The translations under genes and the position numbers were made by a program. From Paramoeba atlantica (Eukaryota > Discosea), in contig CDRNVI010000058.1 in NCBI GenBank assembly GCA_977017575.1, forward strand, positions 1 through 64,000: a DNA stretch of 64,000 bases, in the 5' to 3' direction. The notes below the pieces were generated by a model. That model saw only the letters and a program-made list of their open reading frames with translations. It was not told the origin of the DNA and ran no database searches. Of the stretch, positions 9,619-20,655 are shown piece by piece. Every line of letters starts with the position of its first letter. Within the stretch, counting starts at the first letter, position 1.

Positions 9619-10006
9619 CCTCCTCCACTCGGCCTTTGGTTTCTCGGCCTTTGGTTTCTCAAGGTATCTCTTCTTCGAGCCGTGGTGCGCCACTCAAAAT
9701 GACCCATTTTCGACTAAAATAGGTGAAAAAGTATTTTTCGGACCTCAAGGGGACTTTTTGGGTCGGAAGAATGGTGTTGTTGGGGTCCAATCCAAAATCC
9801 AATCCAATAGACCGACGTAAAGTCGGTTGAAAAACTTAATGTTTACACCTTGAAAGCTTTCATCTATCGCTTCCACGTTCAGAGTTTATATGTGTCTGAT
9901 ACGGTACAAACAAACAATATTTTCCGATAACCTATGAATAATCCTCAAGGTATTCTAAGTTGGCAAAGAAATAATTCCATCAATTCTCTCCCTACTTAGA
10001 CGGTTA
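9619..10006. other. Gene-free DNA between SINE copies
   Basis: Contains a tandem duplication of CGGCCTTTGGTTTCT near 9628-9660 and otherwise unremarkable AT-rich DNA. No coding frame is supported. Confidence 0.5.
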
Positions 10007-10386
10007 CGCGGAGTAGCAAGAATTCAAAGTTTCAAGCACGTGGTGCTCAGACGGCGAGTTCAAACCCGCCCATCGAAATATTCCTGGCGGCCTCACTCTA
10101 AGAGGCTGGGCTGATAACCGACTAGGCCCAGTACTCGGAGGACCGTCCCGGACCCTCTCCTCAGGGAACCAGCTCCCTTACCCGGCTTACACCTCTTGGG
10201 TGAGCCGTGTTGACGTACAGTTCGTCGACGCAGCGACGTGTTGGCAACAGCACGTTGGTGCCGCCTTGGACAAGCGGAAACTGGTAGAGGACGTCGGCCT
10301 CGGAACTTCCAAATCTGTCTGTGAAGGGTCTGGCTTGCCAGTGGCCATCCGGAGCAATCCGGAATGATTTGGATTTGGATTGGATT
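10007..10386 (+). mobile_element. tRNA-derived SINE, copy 2 (plus strand)
   Basis: The only copy in plus orientation, so the easiest to read: A-box-like TAGCAAGAATTC at 10014-10025, B box GAGTTCAAACC at 10056-10066, body to about 10340, then the tail ATGATTTGGATTTGGATTGG. Its tail joins directly onto the RNase H fragment, so it inserted at or beside that older element. Confidence 0.88.
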
Positions 10387-11673
10387 GCGCCATCCTACAC
10401 CGTTTACTACAGCAGTACTATGGAGAACAAATGATGAGGCCTCTAAACCAACATTGTCCGAACGGTGTGCCCACGAACTACACTCTGATGTTACTGAAAT
10501 TCTACAACTTGGACAAGGTCGCCCCCACATGGCGGAAGAAACTGGAAAAACTACAGGTGGAGCTGGAACCACGGCCTTCTTACACAAAGTCTTGTTCTCC
10601 TGCTGGGGAAAAAAGTATTAAAAAGATATTGGAAAACAAGGACTATCAAACTCTACAGTACGTGGAAGAAAGTAGCACCCCTTTTCCCATAAGCGACTCG
10701 GAAACACACTTATATACGGATGGGTCGCTCATTCCGGGTACAAAGAAACAACTCCAAGGATGCGGCATAGTAATACGAAACAACGAACGTACATTATTCT
10801 ACGGGACAAAACCTCCGGAAAAATTCTGTGATTCCATACAATCTATAGAGGTATATGCTGTTGTCGAGGCAATTTCTCTGGCTAGCAACTACGAGGGAGA
10901 TGTAATACTTCACACGGATTCAGAGTACATATGGGATTTCTTCCACGAAACTGTGCATCGGTGTCGGCTCATTGGTTTCCACTCATTCAAAGGGTGCGAA
11001 GCAATGCGATCCCTTCAAAACGCTTACTACAGTAAGCTTACTACAGTAAGTATTCTACTGTATCAAGGTCAAATCACACAATGAAAATATGTACAACGAT
11101 ACCGCAGATTATTTAGCCAAAAAGGCGTGCAAGCTGGAAGGAAATGAACTAGCTATAAAATACTACGGGGATATATTGCACGGCAATGCAAAGAGGAAAT
11201 CAGAGCAAAATAATACCTCAATATGTCTTAAAACTCAGAGGACTAGAAAAGGCACAAACCAAAGATCAGTACCTGTATCTACGGGGCCCCCTTTGTCGGA
11301 AAACTCAAACGATTCACGTTCAACGAAACAACCCAAACGGAGCATTCGAATAAATGAAAAGAGGACGAAATCTCCCAAACGCAAAGCTTCTCTACATAAG
11401 AAGACAAAGGGTATCAACTTAATTTCCAGCCACCCACAGATAACCAATTCGAACGTAAGCATTGAGGTGAAACGAAATAAACCGCAAATGAAGCGTCTAA
11501 AAGATACAAGTTTGGACTTATCATCATCCCAGACAAAGAGTGAACCAGAAAATGAAAAGGAGTCACAAAAGCGAGTGAAAAGGACATCAAAGAAAAAACC
11601 TTGTTTTACAGCTAAAGGGAAAGACAAGAGTATAATTGATGTAAAAAAGCATGGAAATAAGCGGGAGAATTAG
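10387..11673 (+). mobile_element. RNase H fragment of a retroelement
   Basis: A type-I RNase H domain is visible: YTDGS near 10716-10730, an IEVYAVVEAI helix carrying the Glu, TDSEYIWDF, and a final NDTADYLAKKA segment near 11095-11120. All four acidic positions of the family are represented. About 180 lysine/serine-rich codons of unknown nature follow. No reverse transcriptase, integrase or endonuclease is seen next to it. It is most likely the 3' part of an old retroelement, LINE or LTR type not decided. It appears broken at about one place and truncated on the left by the SINE. A host-derived RNase H cannot be excluded. Confidence 0.6.
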
Positions 11674-11996
11674 CCTTACGACATTAACTTTCCGATTTGA
11701 GAGATGCTATTGGAACCTATGCTTCTGTTGTATTTAAGTTAATTACCATCAGATTTGGTGAATTAAAGAATTACGTTCGCTGACGTGATTGCGACGGTGA
11801 GTTGTCTTATAGTGTCTTATAGAGACCGATTGATTAGGAGGCTTGAAATTGAAAGTCTGTTTGTTTTTGAAAAATTTTCGGTAAATATGTTCTGTGTTGA
11901 TATTTTGAACGTGGAAATATTTAGGGGAAATTTTTGAATCCTTTAACTGGGCTAACATCTCAGTGTTTGTTGGTTGGTTGGAGTCGCATTCTCTAC
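11674..11996. other. Gene-free DNA left of SINE copy 3
   Basis: AT-rich, with a small direct duplication (GTGTCTTATAG near 11810-11825). No coding or RNA feature recognised. Confidence 0.4.
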
Positions 11997-12369
11997 CCAA
12001 ATCATCCAAATTATTCCGGATTGCTCCGGATGGTCACTGGCAAGCCAGACCCCGCACAGACAGATTTGGAAGTTCCGAGGCCGACGTCCTCTACCAGTTT
12101 CCGCTTGTCCAAGGCGGCACCAACGTGCTGTTGCCAGCACGCTGCGTCGACGAACTGTACGTCAACACGGCTTACCCAAGAGGTGTAAGCCGGGTAAGGG
12201 AGCTGGTTCCCTGAGGGGAGGGTCCGGGACGGTCCTCCGAGTACTGGGCCTAGTCGGTTATCAGCCCAGCCTCTTAGAGTGAGGCCGCCAGGAATATTTC
12301 GATGAGCGGCTTTGAACTCGCCGTCTGAGCACCATGTGCTTGAAACTTTGAATTCTTGCTACTCCGCCC
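11997..12369 (-). mobile_element. tRNA-derived SINE, copy 3
   Basis: Near full-length copy in minus orientation, with the tRNA-like head at the right end (12300-12369) and a shortened tail at the left (CCAAATCATCCAAATT instead of the longer repeat). The body is nearly identical to copies 2 and 4. Confidence 0.87.
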
Positions 12370-12714
12370 CCGCTAGGAAGAAGTCCGCTAGGAAGAAGGC
12401 CTCCCTCTGGAGGAACGACCCGGAACCGCAGAGCCGAACCAGGCTCCAGCGCAGCCGCCGAAAATTCATGCTGCTTACGCAAACGAGGCATGAGACACAG
12501 CCTACACGATGCAACGGGGTTGGGCGCCCGTCCTGGTAGCTACGGTTGGGTACCCGTGCTCGGGCCGCAAGGCGTCGAGTGCCGTCTGGGAAGGGGGAAG
12601 CAAGACAATGAAGGTCGGTGACTTGACACTCTACCCTAAAGGTGCAGAGCCCTCGGTGTCTTTTCTTCTTCTTGTTCGTATTCCCCAGAGTCCTGAAAGC
12701 GGGTTTGCAACTCT
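12370..12714. other. GC-rich unassigned DNA
   Basis: Contains a 15-bp tandem duplication (CGCTAGGAAGAAGTC near 12369-12398) and a GC-rich stretch (12500-12620). It may be a fragment of another element; no family could be recognised. Confidence 0.4.
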
Positions 12715-12820
12715 ACTACCGCGTTTAACGAAGAGCCTAAAAAAGAAAATTTGTCCTGGAAAGCTGAAGAAAATTAAAATATTATAGCCAAAAATAGCCG
12801 ATTTTCGGGTAAAAATGGGG
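12715..12820 (-). repeat. Dispersed repeat R2, inverted copy left of SINE copy 4
   Basis: Its reverse complement matches 13266-13372 over about 105 bp (ACCCGAAAATCGGCTA, then TTTAGGCTCTTCGTTAAACG), with about a dozen differences. The two copies form an inverted repeat around SINE copy 4. A third, shorter copy is at 17404-17467. Confidence 0.85.
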
Positions 12821-12939
12821 TCATTTTTGGGTATTTGTTTTCATGAAATCCGATATTTGCTCTGGGGAAATCACTCGTAGGCATGAATGAAAGCCTGCCG
12901 AACGCATTGGGTAAAGAATGCGACCCCAACCAAACCATT

Positions 12940-13265
12940 CACAGACCCTTCACAGACAGATTTGGAAGTTCCGAGGCCGACGTCCTCTACCAGTTTCCGC
13001 TTGTCCAAGGCGGCACCAACGTGCTGTTACCAACACGCTGCGTCGACGAACTGTACGTCAACACGGCTTACCCAAGAGGTTTAAGCCGGGTAAGGGAGCT
13101 GGTTCCCTGAGGGGAGGGTCCGGGACGGTCCTCCGAGTGCTGGGCCTAGTCGGTTATCAGCCCAGCCTCTTAGAGTGAGGCCGCCAGGAATATTGCGATG
13201 AGCGGTTTTGAACTCGCCGTCTGAGCACCATGTGCTTCAAACTTTGAATTCGTGCCACTCCGCCA
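12940..13265 (-). mobile_element. tRNA-derived SINE, copy 4 (tail truncated)
   Basis: Minus-orientation copy lacking about the last 55-60 bp of body plus the GATTTG tail. Head and body are almost identical to copy 3. It sits between the two arms of repeat R2. Confidence 0.87.
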
Positions 13266-13444
13266 CATTTTTACCCGAAAATCGGCTAGTTTTGGCTATA
13301 ATCTTTCCGTTTTCTTCAGCCTTCCGGACCAAAGTTTCTTTTTTAGGCTCTTCGTTAAACGCGGTGGTAGTTTTCAACGCGAAGCGCGCAGCATGAGTGA
13401 CTTCTAAGTTGAAAACAACCACCGCGTTTAACGAAGATCCTAAA
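13266..13444 (+). repeat. Dispersed repeat R2 with terminal foldback
   Basis: Plus-strand R2 copy. Its right part is a hairpin: 13342-13378 pairs with 13408-13444, 37 nt per arm with two mismatches, around a 29-nt loop. The stem carries CTTCGTTAAACGCGGTGGT. A foldback element or half of a tandem inverted duplication is likely; no protein is encoded. Confidence 0.85.
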
Positions 13445-13987
13445 TTTGTTATCTCGTGTTTGAGATCTTTGTTACCCACCGTTTGTGGCCTTCGTGATCT
13501 CTGTGATCAGTGCTAACAAATTTTTGAAATCCGTAAAAAAAAGAGCGGGTACAGCACGTACTTGCACACACTGGTTCCGTATCCCAGCCTTCTTGACGCA
13601 CATCCAAAGACGTGTTGCCGGGGAGATCACTCGGATGCGGAAACGAGCCCCTTAAGTGGGAAGCATTCGGGGCTGTGAAATGACTCGGGAGAAATATTTT
13701 TTTTCTCGGCCATCACAGTGCCAGGCAAGCCAAGGCGTGTTTACTACGCCGAGATAATGGGAATATCCAAAACCATGTATTTTGGACCCAGGGGGTACCA
13801 GGCTCCCAATAAAAAAAGGCAGCAAAGCGCTTCACCAGAGGAACGAGATCTATCCATCCACGAGATCTGCGAAAATGAAAAAAAACAGATACAAAAACTT
13901 AAAATTCCGCGGGGGGGGAAGATATCTTGAAACCCCTTGTCACGAAAAGTGACATGGTCCTCCCTTAAAGAATCAATGAAAAGTCGT
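13445..13987. other. Gene-free DNA with a repeat related to 20730-20785
   Basis: Positions about 13700-13760 (TGCCAGGCAAGCC, then ACTACGCCGAGATAATG) resemble 20735-20795 (TGCCAGGCCTGCC, then TACTGCGCCGTGATAATG), so this is another degraded dispersed repeat. No gene is supported; the 70-codon frame at 13718-13930 overlaps the repeat. Confidence 0.5.
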
Positions 13988-14014
13988 TCATATTACTCGA
14001 GTGCCTAGTTTTCT

Positions 14015-16076
14015 GTAAAGATCAAGATTTTTGCAAAGATCAAGATTTTTGTAAAGATCAAGTTTTTTGTAAGGACCAAGTTTCTTGTAAAGATCAAGTT
14101 TTTTGCAAAGACCAAATTGTTTGTGAAGATCAAGTTTTTTGTAAGGATCAAGTTCCTTGTAAAGATCAAATTTCTTGTAAAGATCAAGTTTCTTGTAAAG
14201 ATCAAGTTTCTTGTAAAGATCAAGCTTTTTGCAAAGATCAAGTTTTTTGCAAAGATCAAGTTTCTTGTAAAGATCAAGCTTTTTGCAAAGATCAAGTTTT
14301 TTGCAAAGATCAAGTTTTTTGCAAAGATCAAGTTTTTTGCAAAGATCAAGTTTTTTGCAAAGATCAAATTGTTTGTGAAGATCAAGTTTTTTGTAAGGAT
14401 CAAGTTTCTTGTAAAGATCAAGTTTCTTGTAAAGATCAAGCTTCTTGTAAAGATCAAGTTTCTTGTAAGGATCAAGCTTTTTGCAAAGATCAAGTTTCTT
14501 GTAAAGATCAAGTTTCTTGTAAAGATCAAATTTCTTGTAAAGATCAAGCTTTTTGCAAAGATCAAGTTTTTTGCAAAGATCAAATTGTTTGTGAAGATCA
14601 AGTTTTTTGTAAGGACCAAGTTTCTTGTAAAGATCAAGTTTTTTGCAAAGACCAAATTGTTTGTGAAGATCAAGTTTTTTGTAAGGATCAAGTTCCTTGT
14701 AAAGATCAAGTTTCTTGTAAAGATCAAGTTTCTTGTAAAGATCAAGTTTCTTGTAAAGATCAAGCTTTTTGCAAAGATCAAGTTTTTTGCAAAGATCAAG
14801 TTTCTTGTAAAGATCAAGCTTTTTGCAAAGATCAAGTTTTTTGCAAAGATCAAGTTTTTTGCAAAGATCAAGTTTTTTGCAAAGATCAAGTTTTTTGCAA
14901 AGATCAAATTGTTTGTGAAGATCAAGTTTTTTGTAAGGATCAAGTTTCTTGTAAAGATCAAGTTTCTTGTAAAGATCAAGCTTCTTGTAAAGATCAAGTT
15001 TCTTGTAAGGATCAAGTTTTTTGCAAAGATCAAGTTTCTTGTAAAGATCAAGTTTCTTGTAAAGATCAAATTTCTTGTAAAGATCAAGCTTTTTGCAAAG
15101 ATCAAGTTTTTTGCAAAGATCAAATTGTTTGTGAAGATCAAATTTCTTGTAAAGATCAAGTTTCTTGTAAAGATCAAGTCTCTTGTAAAGATCAAGCTTT
15201 TTGCAAAGATCAAGCTTTTTGCAAAGACCAAATTGTTTGTGAAGATCAAATGTTTTGTAAGGATCAATTTTCTTGTAAAGTTCAAGTTTCTTGTAAAGAT
15301 CAAGTTTCTTGTAAAGATCAAATTTCTTGTAAAGATCAAGTTTCTTGTAAAGATCAAATTTCTTGTAAAGATCAAGCTTTTTGCAAAGATCAAGTTTTTT
15401 ACAAAGATCAAATTGTTTGTGAAGATCAAGTTTCTTGTAAAGATCAAGTTTCTTGTAAAGATCAAGTTTCTTGTAAAGATCAAGTCTCTTGTAAAGATCA
15501 AGCTTTTTGCAAAGATCAAGTTTTTTGCAAAGATCAAGTTTTTTGGACAGATCAAGTTTTTTGCAAAGATCAAATTGTTTGTGAAGATCAAGTTTTTTGT
15601 AAAGATCAAGCTGTCTTGTAAAGATCAAGTTTCTTGTAAAGATCAAGTCTCTTGTAAAGATCAAGCTTTTTGCAAAGATCAAGTTTTTTGCAAAGATCAA
15701 GTTTTTTGGAAAGATCAAGTTTTTTGCAAAGATCAAATTGTTTGTGAAGATCAAGTTTTTTGTAAGGATCAAGTTTCTTGTAAAGATCAAGTTTGCTGTA
15801 AAGATCAAGTGTTTTTGCAAAGATCAAGTTTCTTGTAAAGATCAAGTTTCTTGTAAAGATCAAGTTTTTTGAAAAGATCAAGTTTTTTGTAAGGATCAAG
15901 TTTTTTGCAAAGATCAAGTTTCTTGTAAAGATCAAGCTTTTTACAAAGATCAAATTTTTTGCAATGATCAAATTTTTTGTGAAGATCAACTTTCTTGTCA
16001 GGATCAAGTTTCTTGTAAAGATCAAGTTTTTTGTAAAGATCAAGTTTTTTGTGAAGATCAAGTTTTTTGTAAATAC
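14015..16076. repeat. 18-bp minisatellite, unit AAGATCAAGTTTCTTGTA, with 540-bp higher-order copy
   Basis: About 114 copies of an 18-bp unit with several variants (GTTTCTTGTA, GTTTTTTGCA, GCTTTTTGCA, ATTGTTTGTG). The order of variants repeats: 14101-14580 matches 14641-15120 with about two differences, a higher-order copy of 540 bp (30 units). All frames stay open on both strands because 18 is a multiple of three, giving apparent proteins of 573 and 610 residues with a 6-residue period (for example LDLYKK). These are not supported as genes. Confidence 0.97.
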
Positions 16077-17038
16077 TTGCAGAAATGGCGATGCGTCCGG
16101 TGCGCGTAAGTCCACAGAAATTATGAATCTTCTCGCGCGTTCGACGTTGGTCGGGGGGTTCTATTCCTGCAGAAGTCGGAACAGAACCTACTAAACTTCG
16201 ATCGAGAGCGTTGGGACGACTATCGCGTCACTTGCGTTTGGGAGGCGAGCTTGCGCTTGTGTAGAGGTACGCGAATGCACTGAACTATAGTGTGTGGCAG
16301 GGGGTTGTAGAACGCAGGGCGCCGAACCACTGGCGGATACGCTATGCTCAGTGTCCGCGGTATACGCTTCAATTCCCGCCTTGTAGTCCTCACATCGTCC
16401 TCTGTGCTGCTCGAGTGCACGTGCCTATAAGCAGGAGGCGCAGGAATAAGCGATCTCGAAAACAAAGAGCACAGTCCGGCAAACGTGCTCTCCGCGACTC
16501 GGTGGGTCTTAAAGATCCCGCTGTGAAGAGAATGTTTAACATTGGAACCTTAAACGTAACTACCTTGAAGCTGAAGGGTGAGTACGAGTTTAGCGTACGA
16601 AAGTGCGGACACCTTTGCGAAGTACTTAGATTTATGGAGAGGAAGGGAATTAATATTCTAGGCTTGCAGGCTTACATATTTTCTTCTTCCGAAAAGTCGG
16701 ACGTACTCCACCGCAAAGTACAATACAAGAACACGGAGTGTCACTTGAACCTCATCACAACTCGCGACAAGGATGAATACAATGGGATGAGATTCGTCAG
16801 CTCTATTCCTTTGTTCAAGGTTTCTAAAATCAGCGAAAGAAATATGTTTGGTGAGTTTGAGATGGAAGATGGAGTCGGTACGGTTGTTAATGTATATTCT
16901 CCTACAAGAGATTCTTCAGACATCGAAATTAGGGAGTTTTACAGAGAACTGGAAAAATGCTGCTCAAAAGTGCGCGAGAACAATCAACGTCGCCCCATTA
17001 CAGTGCTAGGCGACTTCAGCGCACCATTAACGCACTAA
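16077..17038 (+). mobile_element. LINE fragment with APE-type endonuclease domain, inactive
   Basis: Codons from the ATG at 16532 read as the N-terminal half of an apurinic-like endonuclease of a non-LTR retrotransposon: IGTLNVTTLK near the start, GINILGLQ about 50 residues on, NVYSPT near residue 120 and VLGDFSAPLTH at the end. The invariant Glu after LQ is Ala here (LGLQAY) and GDFN is GDFS, so the catalytic centre is damaged. The frame ends at 17038 soon after the GDF motif and no reverse transcriptase follows: a truncated relic. The 16080-16531 stretch may be its 5' region. Confidence 0.75.
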
Positions 17039-17770
17039 TTCCAATAAGGAATTAGACCCAATACAGCCGCACGACTTAAAGGCCTATCACGTTCTATAGA
17101 CTGTAAGTCAGCGCACCTCCTTTGTCCAAGCAGTCGGAAATGGACCTGCGAGCTGCCTAATAAGGCGTTGCGACAGTTGTAACACATATTTATATGCCGC
17201 AGATTTGCATCGGCGATTCAACGACACAAAGTGATCAAGGCACCTATTCCTACTACCACTGTTGTGTCATTGCGAGTATCAAGTCTTGGCCACGAGGCGG
17301 TGCGAAGCGGCGCCGATTTTTTTTACCTTTTTTCATTTTCTTGTGTACTGTCCCTTTCATAAATAATTATAAAAACTTTTGGATTTATAATTTTTTCAAC
17401 TTTTTTAGGCTCTTCGTTAAACGCGGCGGTCGTTTTCAACGCGAAGCGCACAGCATGAGTGACTTAACTCAAAACCCTCCACTAAACGAGTAACTACGAC
17501 TCAATGGCACTGGTCATTTAGGGTTCCACTAATTTACGCATCATCTAAGATGCAGGGATACCACACTTACAAAAGGTATGGCGTATCCAAAACGTGATAA
17601 TAAAAGCGAGTCAGAGTCCACACGTGGAACTGTAGTCATCCAGACCGACACTATCCAACTGCCATGGCAAATCCACGAGAGGCAGTACCCTTGATGCGAG
17701 CGGTCATATTCTGTATCAAACGCCATATTCTCTATCAAATCAACTTGACTGATTCAACGCTACACGCGGA
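17039..17770. other. Gene-free DNA holding an R2 copy
   Basis: No gene is supported. Contains R2 copy 3 (17404-17467). The start of the 96-bp array region lies near 17770. Small frames around 17194-17493 cross the R2 repeat and are not credible. Confidence 0.5.
17404..17467 (+). repeat. Dispersed repeat R2, copy 3 (partial)
   Basis: Matches the right half of the R2 copy at 13266-13444 (TTTAGGCTCTTCGTTAAACG and AACGCGAAGCGCACAGCATG) with about four differences. It lacks the second arm of the hairpin. Confidence 0.85.
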
Positions 17771-20655
17771 TCTACACTCCATGCGAGCGGTTCGACGCTG
17801 CATCAAACAGCGGATCTACTCTCCTATAAATCAGCATGAGTGGTTTTACGCTGCAGGAGCAGCGGATCTACACTCTATGCGAGCGGTTCGACGCTGTATC
17901 AAACAGCGGATCTACGCTCCTATAAATCAGCATGAGTGGTTTTACGCTGCAGGAGCAGCGGATCTACACTCTATGCGAGCGGTTCGACGCTGTATCAAAC
18001 AGCGGATCTACGCTCCTATAAATCAGCATGAGTGGTTTTACGCTGCAGGAGCAGCGGCTCCACACTCCATGCGAGCGGTTCGACGCTGTATCAAACAGCG
18101 GATCTACGCTCCTATAAATCAGCATGAGTGGTTTTACGCTGCAGGAGCAGCGGATCTACACTCTATGCGAGCGGTTCGACGCTGTATCAAACAGCGGATC
18201 TACGCTCCTATAAATCAGCATGAGTGGTTTTACGCTGCAGGAGCAGCGGCTCCACACTCTATGCGAGCGGTTCGACGCTGTATCAAACAGCGGATCTACG
18301 CTCCTATAAATCAGCATGAGTGGTTTTACGCTGCAGGAGCAGCGGATCTACACTCTATGCGAGCGGTTCGACGCTGTATCAAACAGCGGATCTACGCTCC
18401 TATAAATCAGCATGAGTGGTTTTACGCTGCAGGAGCAGCGGCTCCACACTCCATGCGAGCGGTTCGACGCTGTATCAAACAGCGGATCTACGCTCCTATA
18501 AATCGGCATGAGTGGCTCGACGCTGCAAGACCAGCGGATCTACACTACATGCGAGAGGTTCGACGCTGGATCAAACAGCGAATCCACGCTCCTATAAATC
18601 GGCATGAGTGGCTCGACGCTGCAGGAGCTGCGGATCTACACTACATGCGAGCGGTTCGACGCTGTATCAAACAGCGGATCTACGCTCCTATAAATCAGCA
18701 TGAGTGGCTCGACGCTGCAGGACCAGCGGATCTACACTCTATGCGAGCGGTTCGACGCTGTATCAAACAGCGGATCTACGCTCCTATAAATCAGCATGAG
18801 TGGTTTTACGCTGCAGGAGCAGCGGATCTACACTCTATGCGAGCGGTTCGACGCTGTATCAAACAGCGGATCTACGCTCCTATAAATCAGCATGAGTGGT
18901 TTTACGCTGCAGGAGCAGCGGATCTACACTCTATGCGAGCGGTTCGACGCTGTATCAAACAGCGGATCTACGCTCCTATAAATCAGCATGAGTGGCTCGA
19001 CGCTGCAGGACCAGCGGATCTACACTACGTGCGAGCGGTTCGACGCTGGATCAAACAGCGAATCCACGCTCCTATAAATCGGCATGAGTGGTTTTACGCT
19101 GCAGGACCAGCGGATCTACACTACATGCGAGCGGTTCGACGCTGTATCAAACAGCGGATCTACGCTCCTATAAATCAGCATGAGTGGCTCGACGCTGCAG
19201 GACCAGCGGATCTACACTACATGCGAGCGGTTCGACGCTGGATCAAACAGCGAATCCACGCTCCTATAAATCGGCATGAGTGGCTCGACGCTGCAGGAGC
19301 AGCGGATCTACAATACATGCGAGCGGTTCGACGCTGTATCAAACAGCGGATCTACGCTCCTATAAATGAGCATAAGTGGCTCGACGCTGCAGGAGCAGCG
19401 GCTCCACACTCCATGCGAGCGGTTCGACACTGTATCAAACAGCGGATCTACGCTCCTATAAATCGGCATGAGTGGCTCGACGCTGCAAGACCAGCGGATC
19501 TACACTACGTGCGAGCGGTTCGACGCTGTATCAAACAGCGGATCTACGCTCCTATTAATCGGCATGAGTGGCTCAACGCTGCAGGAGCAGCGGATCTACA
19601 CTACATGCGAGCGGTTCGACGCTGTATCAAACAGCGGATCTACGCTCCTATTAATCGGCATGAGTGGCTCGACGCTGCAGGAGCAGCGGATCTACACTAC
19701 ATGCGAGCGGTTCGACACTGTATCAAACAGCGGATCTACGCTCCTATAAATCAGCATGAGTGGTTCGACGCTGCAGGACCAGCGGATCTACACTACATGC
19801 GAGCGGTTCGACGCTGGATCAAACAGCGAATCCACGCTCCTATAAATCGGCCTGAGTGGTTTTACGCTGCAGGACCAGCGGATCTACACTACATGCGGGC
19901 GGTTCGACGCTGTATCAAACAGCGGATCTACGCTCCTATAAATGAGCATGAGTGGCTCGACGCTGCAGGACCAGCGGCTCCACACTCCATGCGAGCGGCT
20001 CCACGCTGTGTCAAACAGCGGCTCCACGCTCCATCACATCAGCATGAGTGGCTCCACGCTGCTAAAACAGCGGCTCCACACTCCATGCGAGCGGCTCCAC
20101 GCTGTGTCAAACAGCGGCTCCACACTCCATGCGAGCGGCTCCACGCTGTGTCAAACAGCGGCTCCACACTCCACAAATCAGCATGAGTGGCTCCACGCTG
20201 CTAAAACAGCGGCTCCACACTCCATGCGAGCGGCTCCACGCTGTGTCAAACAGCGGCTCCACGCTCCATCACATCAGTATGAGTGGCTCCACGCTGCTAA
20301 AACAGCGGCTCCACACTCCATGCGAGCGGCTCCACGCTGTGTCAAACAGCGGCTCCACACTCCACAAATCAGCATGAGTGGCTCCACGCTGCTAAAACAG
20401 CGGCTCCACACTCCATGCGAGCGGCTCCACGCTGTGTCAAACAGCGGCTCCACGCTCCATCAAATCAGCATGAGTGGCTCCACGCTGCTAAAACAGCGGC
20501 TCCACACTCCATGCGAGCGGCTCCACGCTGTGTCAAACAGCGGCTCCACGCTCCATCAAATCAGCATGAGTGGCTCCACGCTGCTAAAACAGCGCTCCAC
20601 ACTCTATGCGAGCGGCTCCACGCTGTATCAAACAGCGGCTCCACGCTCTATCGAA
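17771..20655. repeat. 96-bp satellite array, about 30 units
   Basis: Tandem 96-bp units, each made of four related parts of 21, 23, 30 and 22 bp that begin AGCGGATCTAC, AGCGGTTCGACG, AGCGGATCTACG and AGTGG. Units before about 19970 mostly carry GGATCTAC and later ones GGCTCCAC, so two subfamilies occupy the two parts. One plus-strand frame stays open for 840 codons (17664-20186) with a 32-residue period containing MRAVRRCIKQRIYAP. A gene is possible but an open array of 3n length explains it; no start context or non-repeat domain supports coding. Confidence 0.95.

Noticed and set aside
10387-11673. Host RNase H gene
   Set aside because: Domain is flanked by a SINE and repeats, lacks a normal N terminus and appears broken, so a retroelement remnant fits better, though not proven.
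9124-13178. Recurrent frames with VSACPRRHQRAV or TSSTSFRLSKAAPTCC
   Set aside because: They recur only because they are frames of the SINE body, present in every copy; the element is Pol III-type and non-coding.
14005-15838. Apparent proteins of 534-610 residues on both strands
   Set aside because: Same cause: 18-bp unit, open in overlapping frames on both strands.
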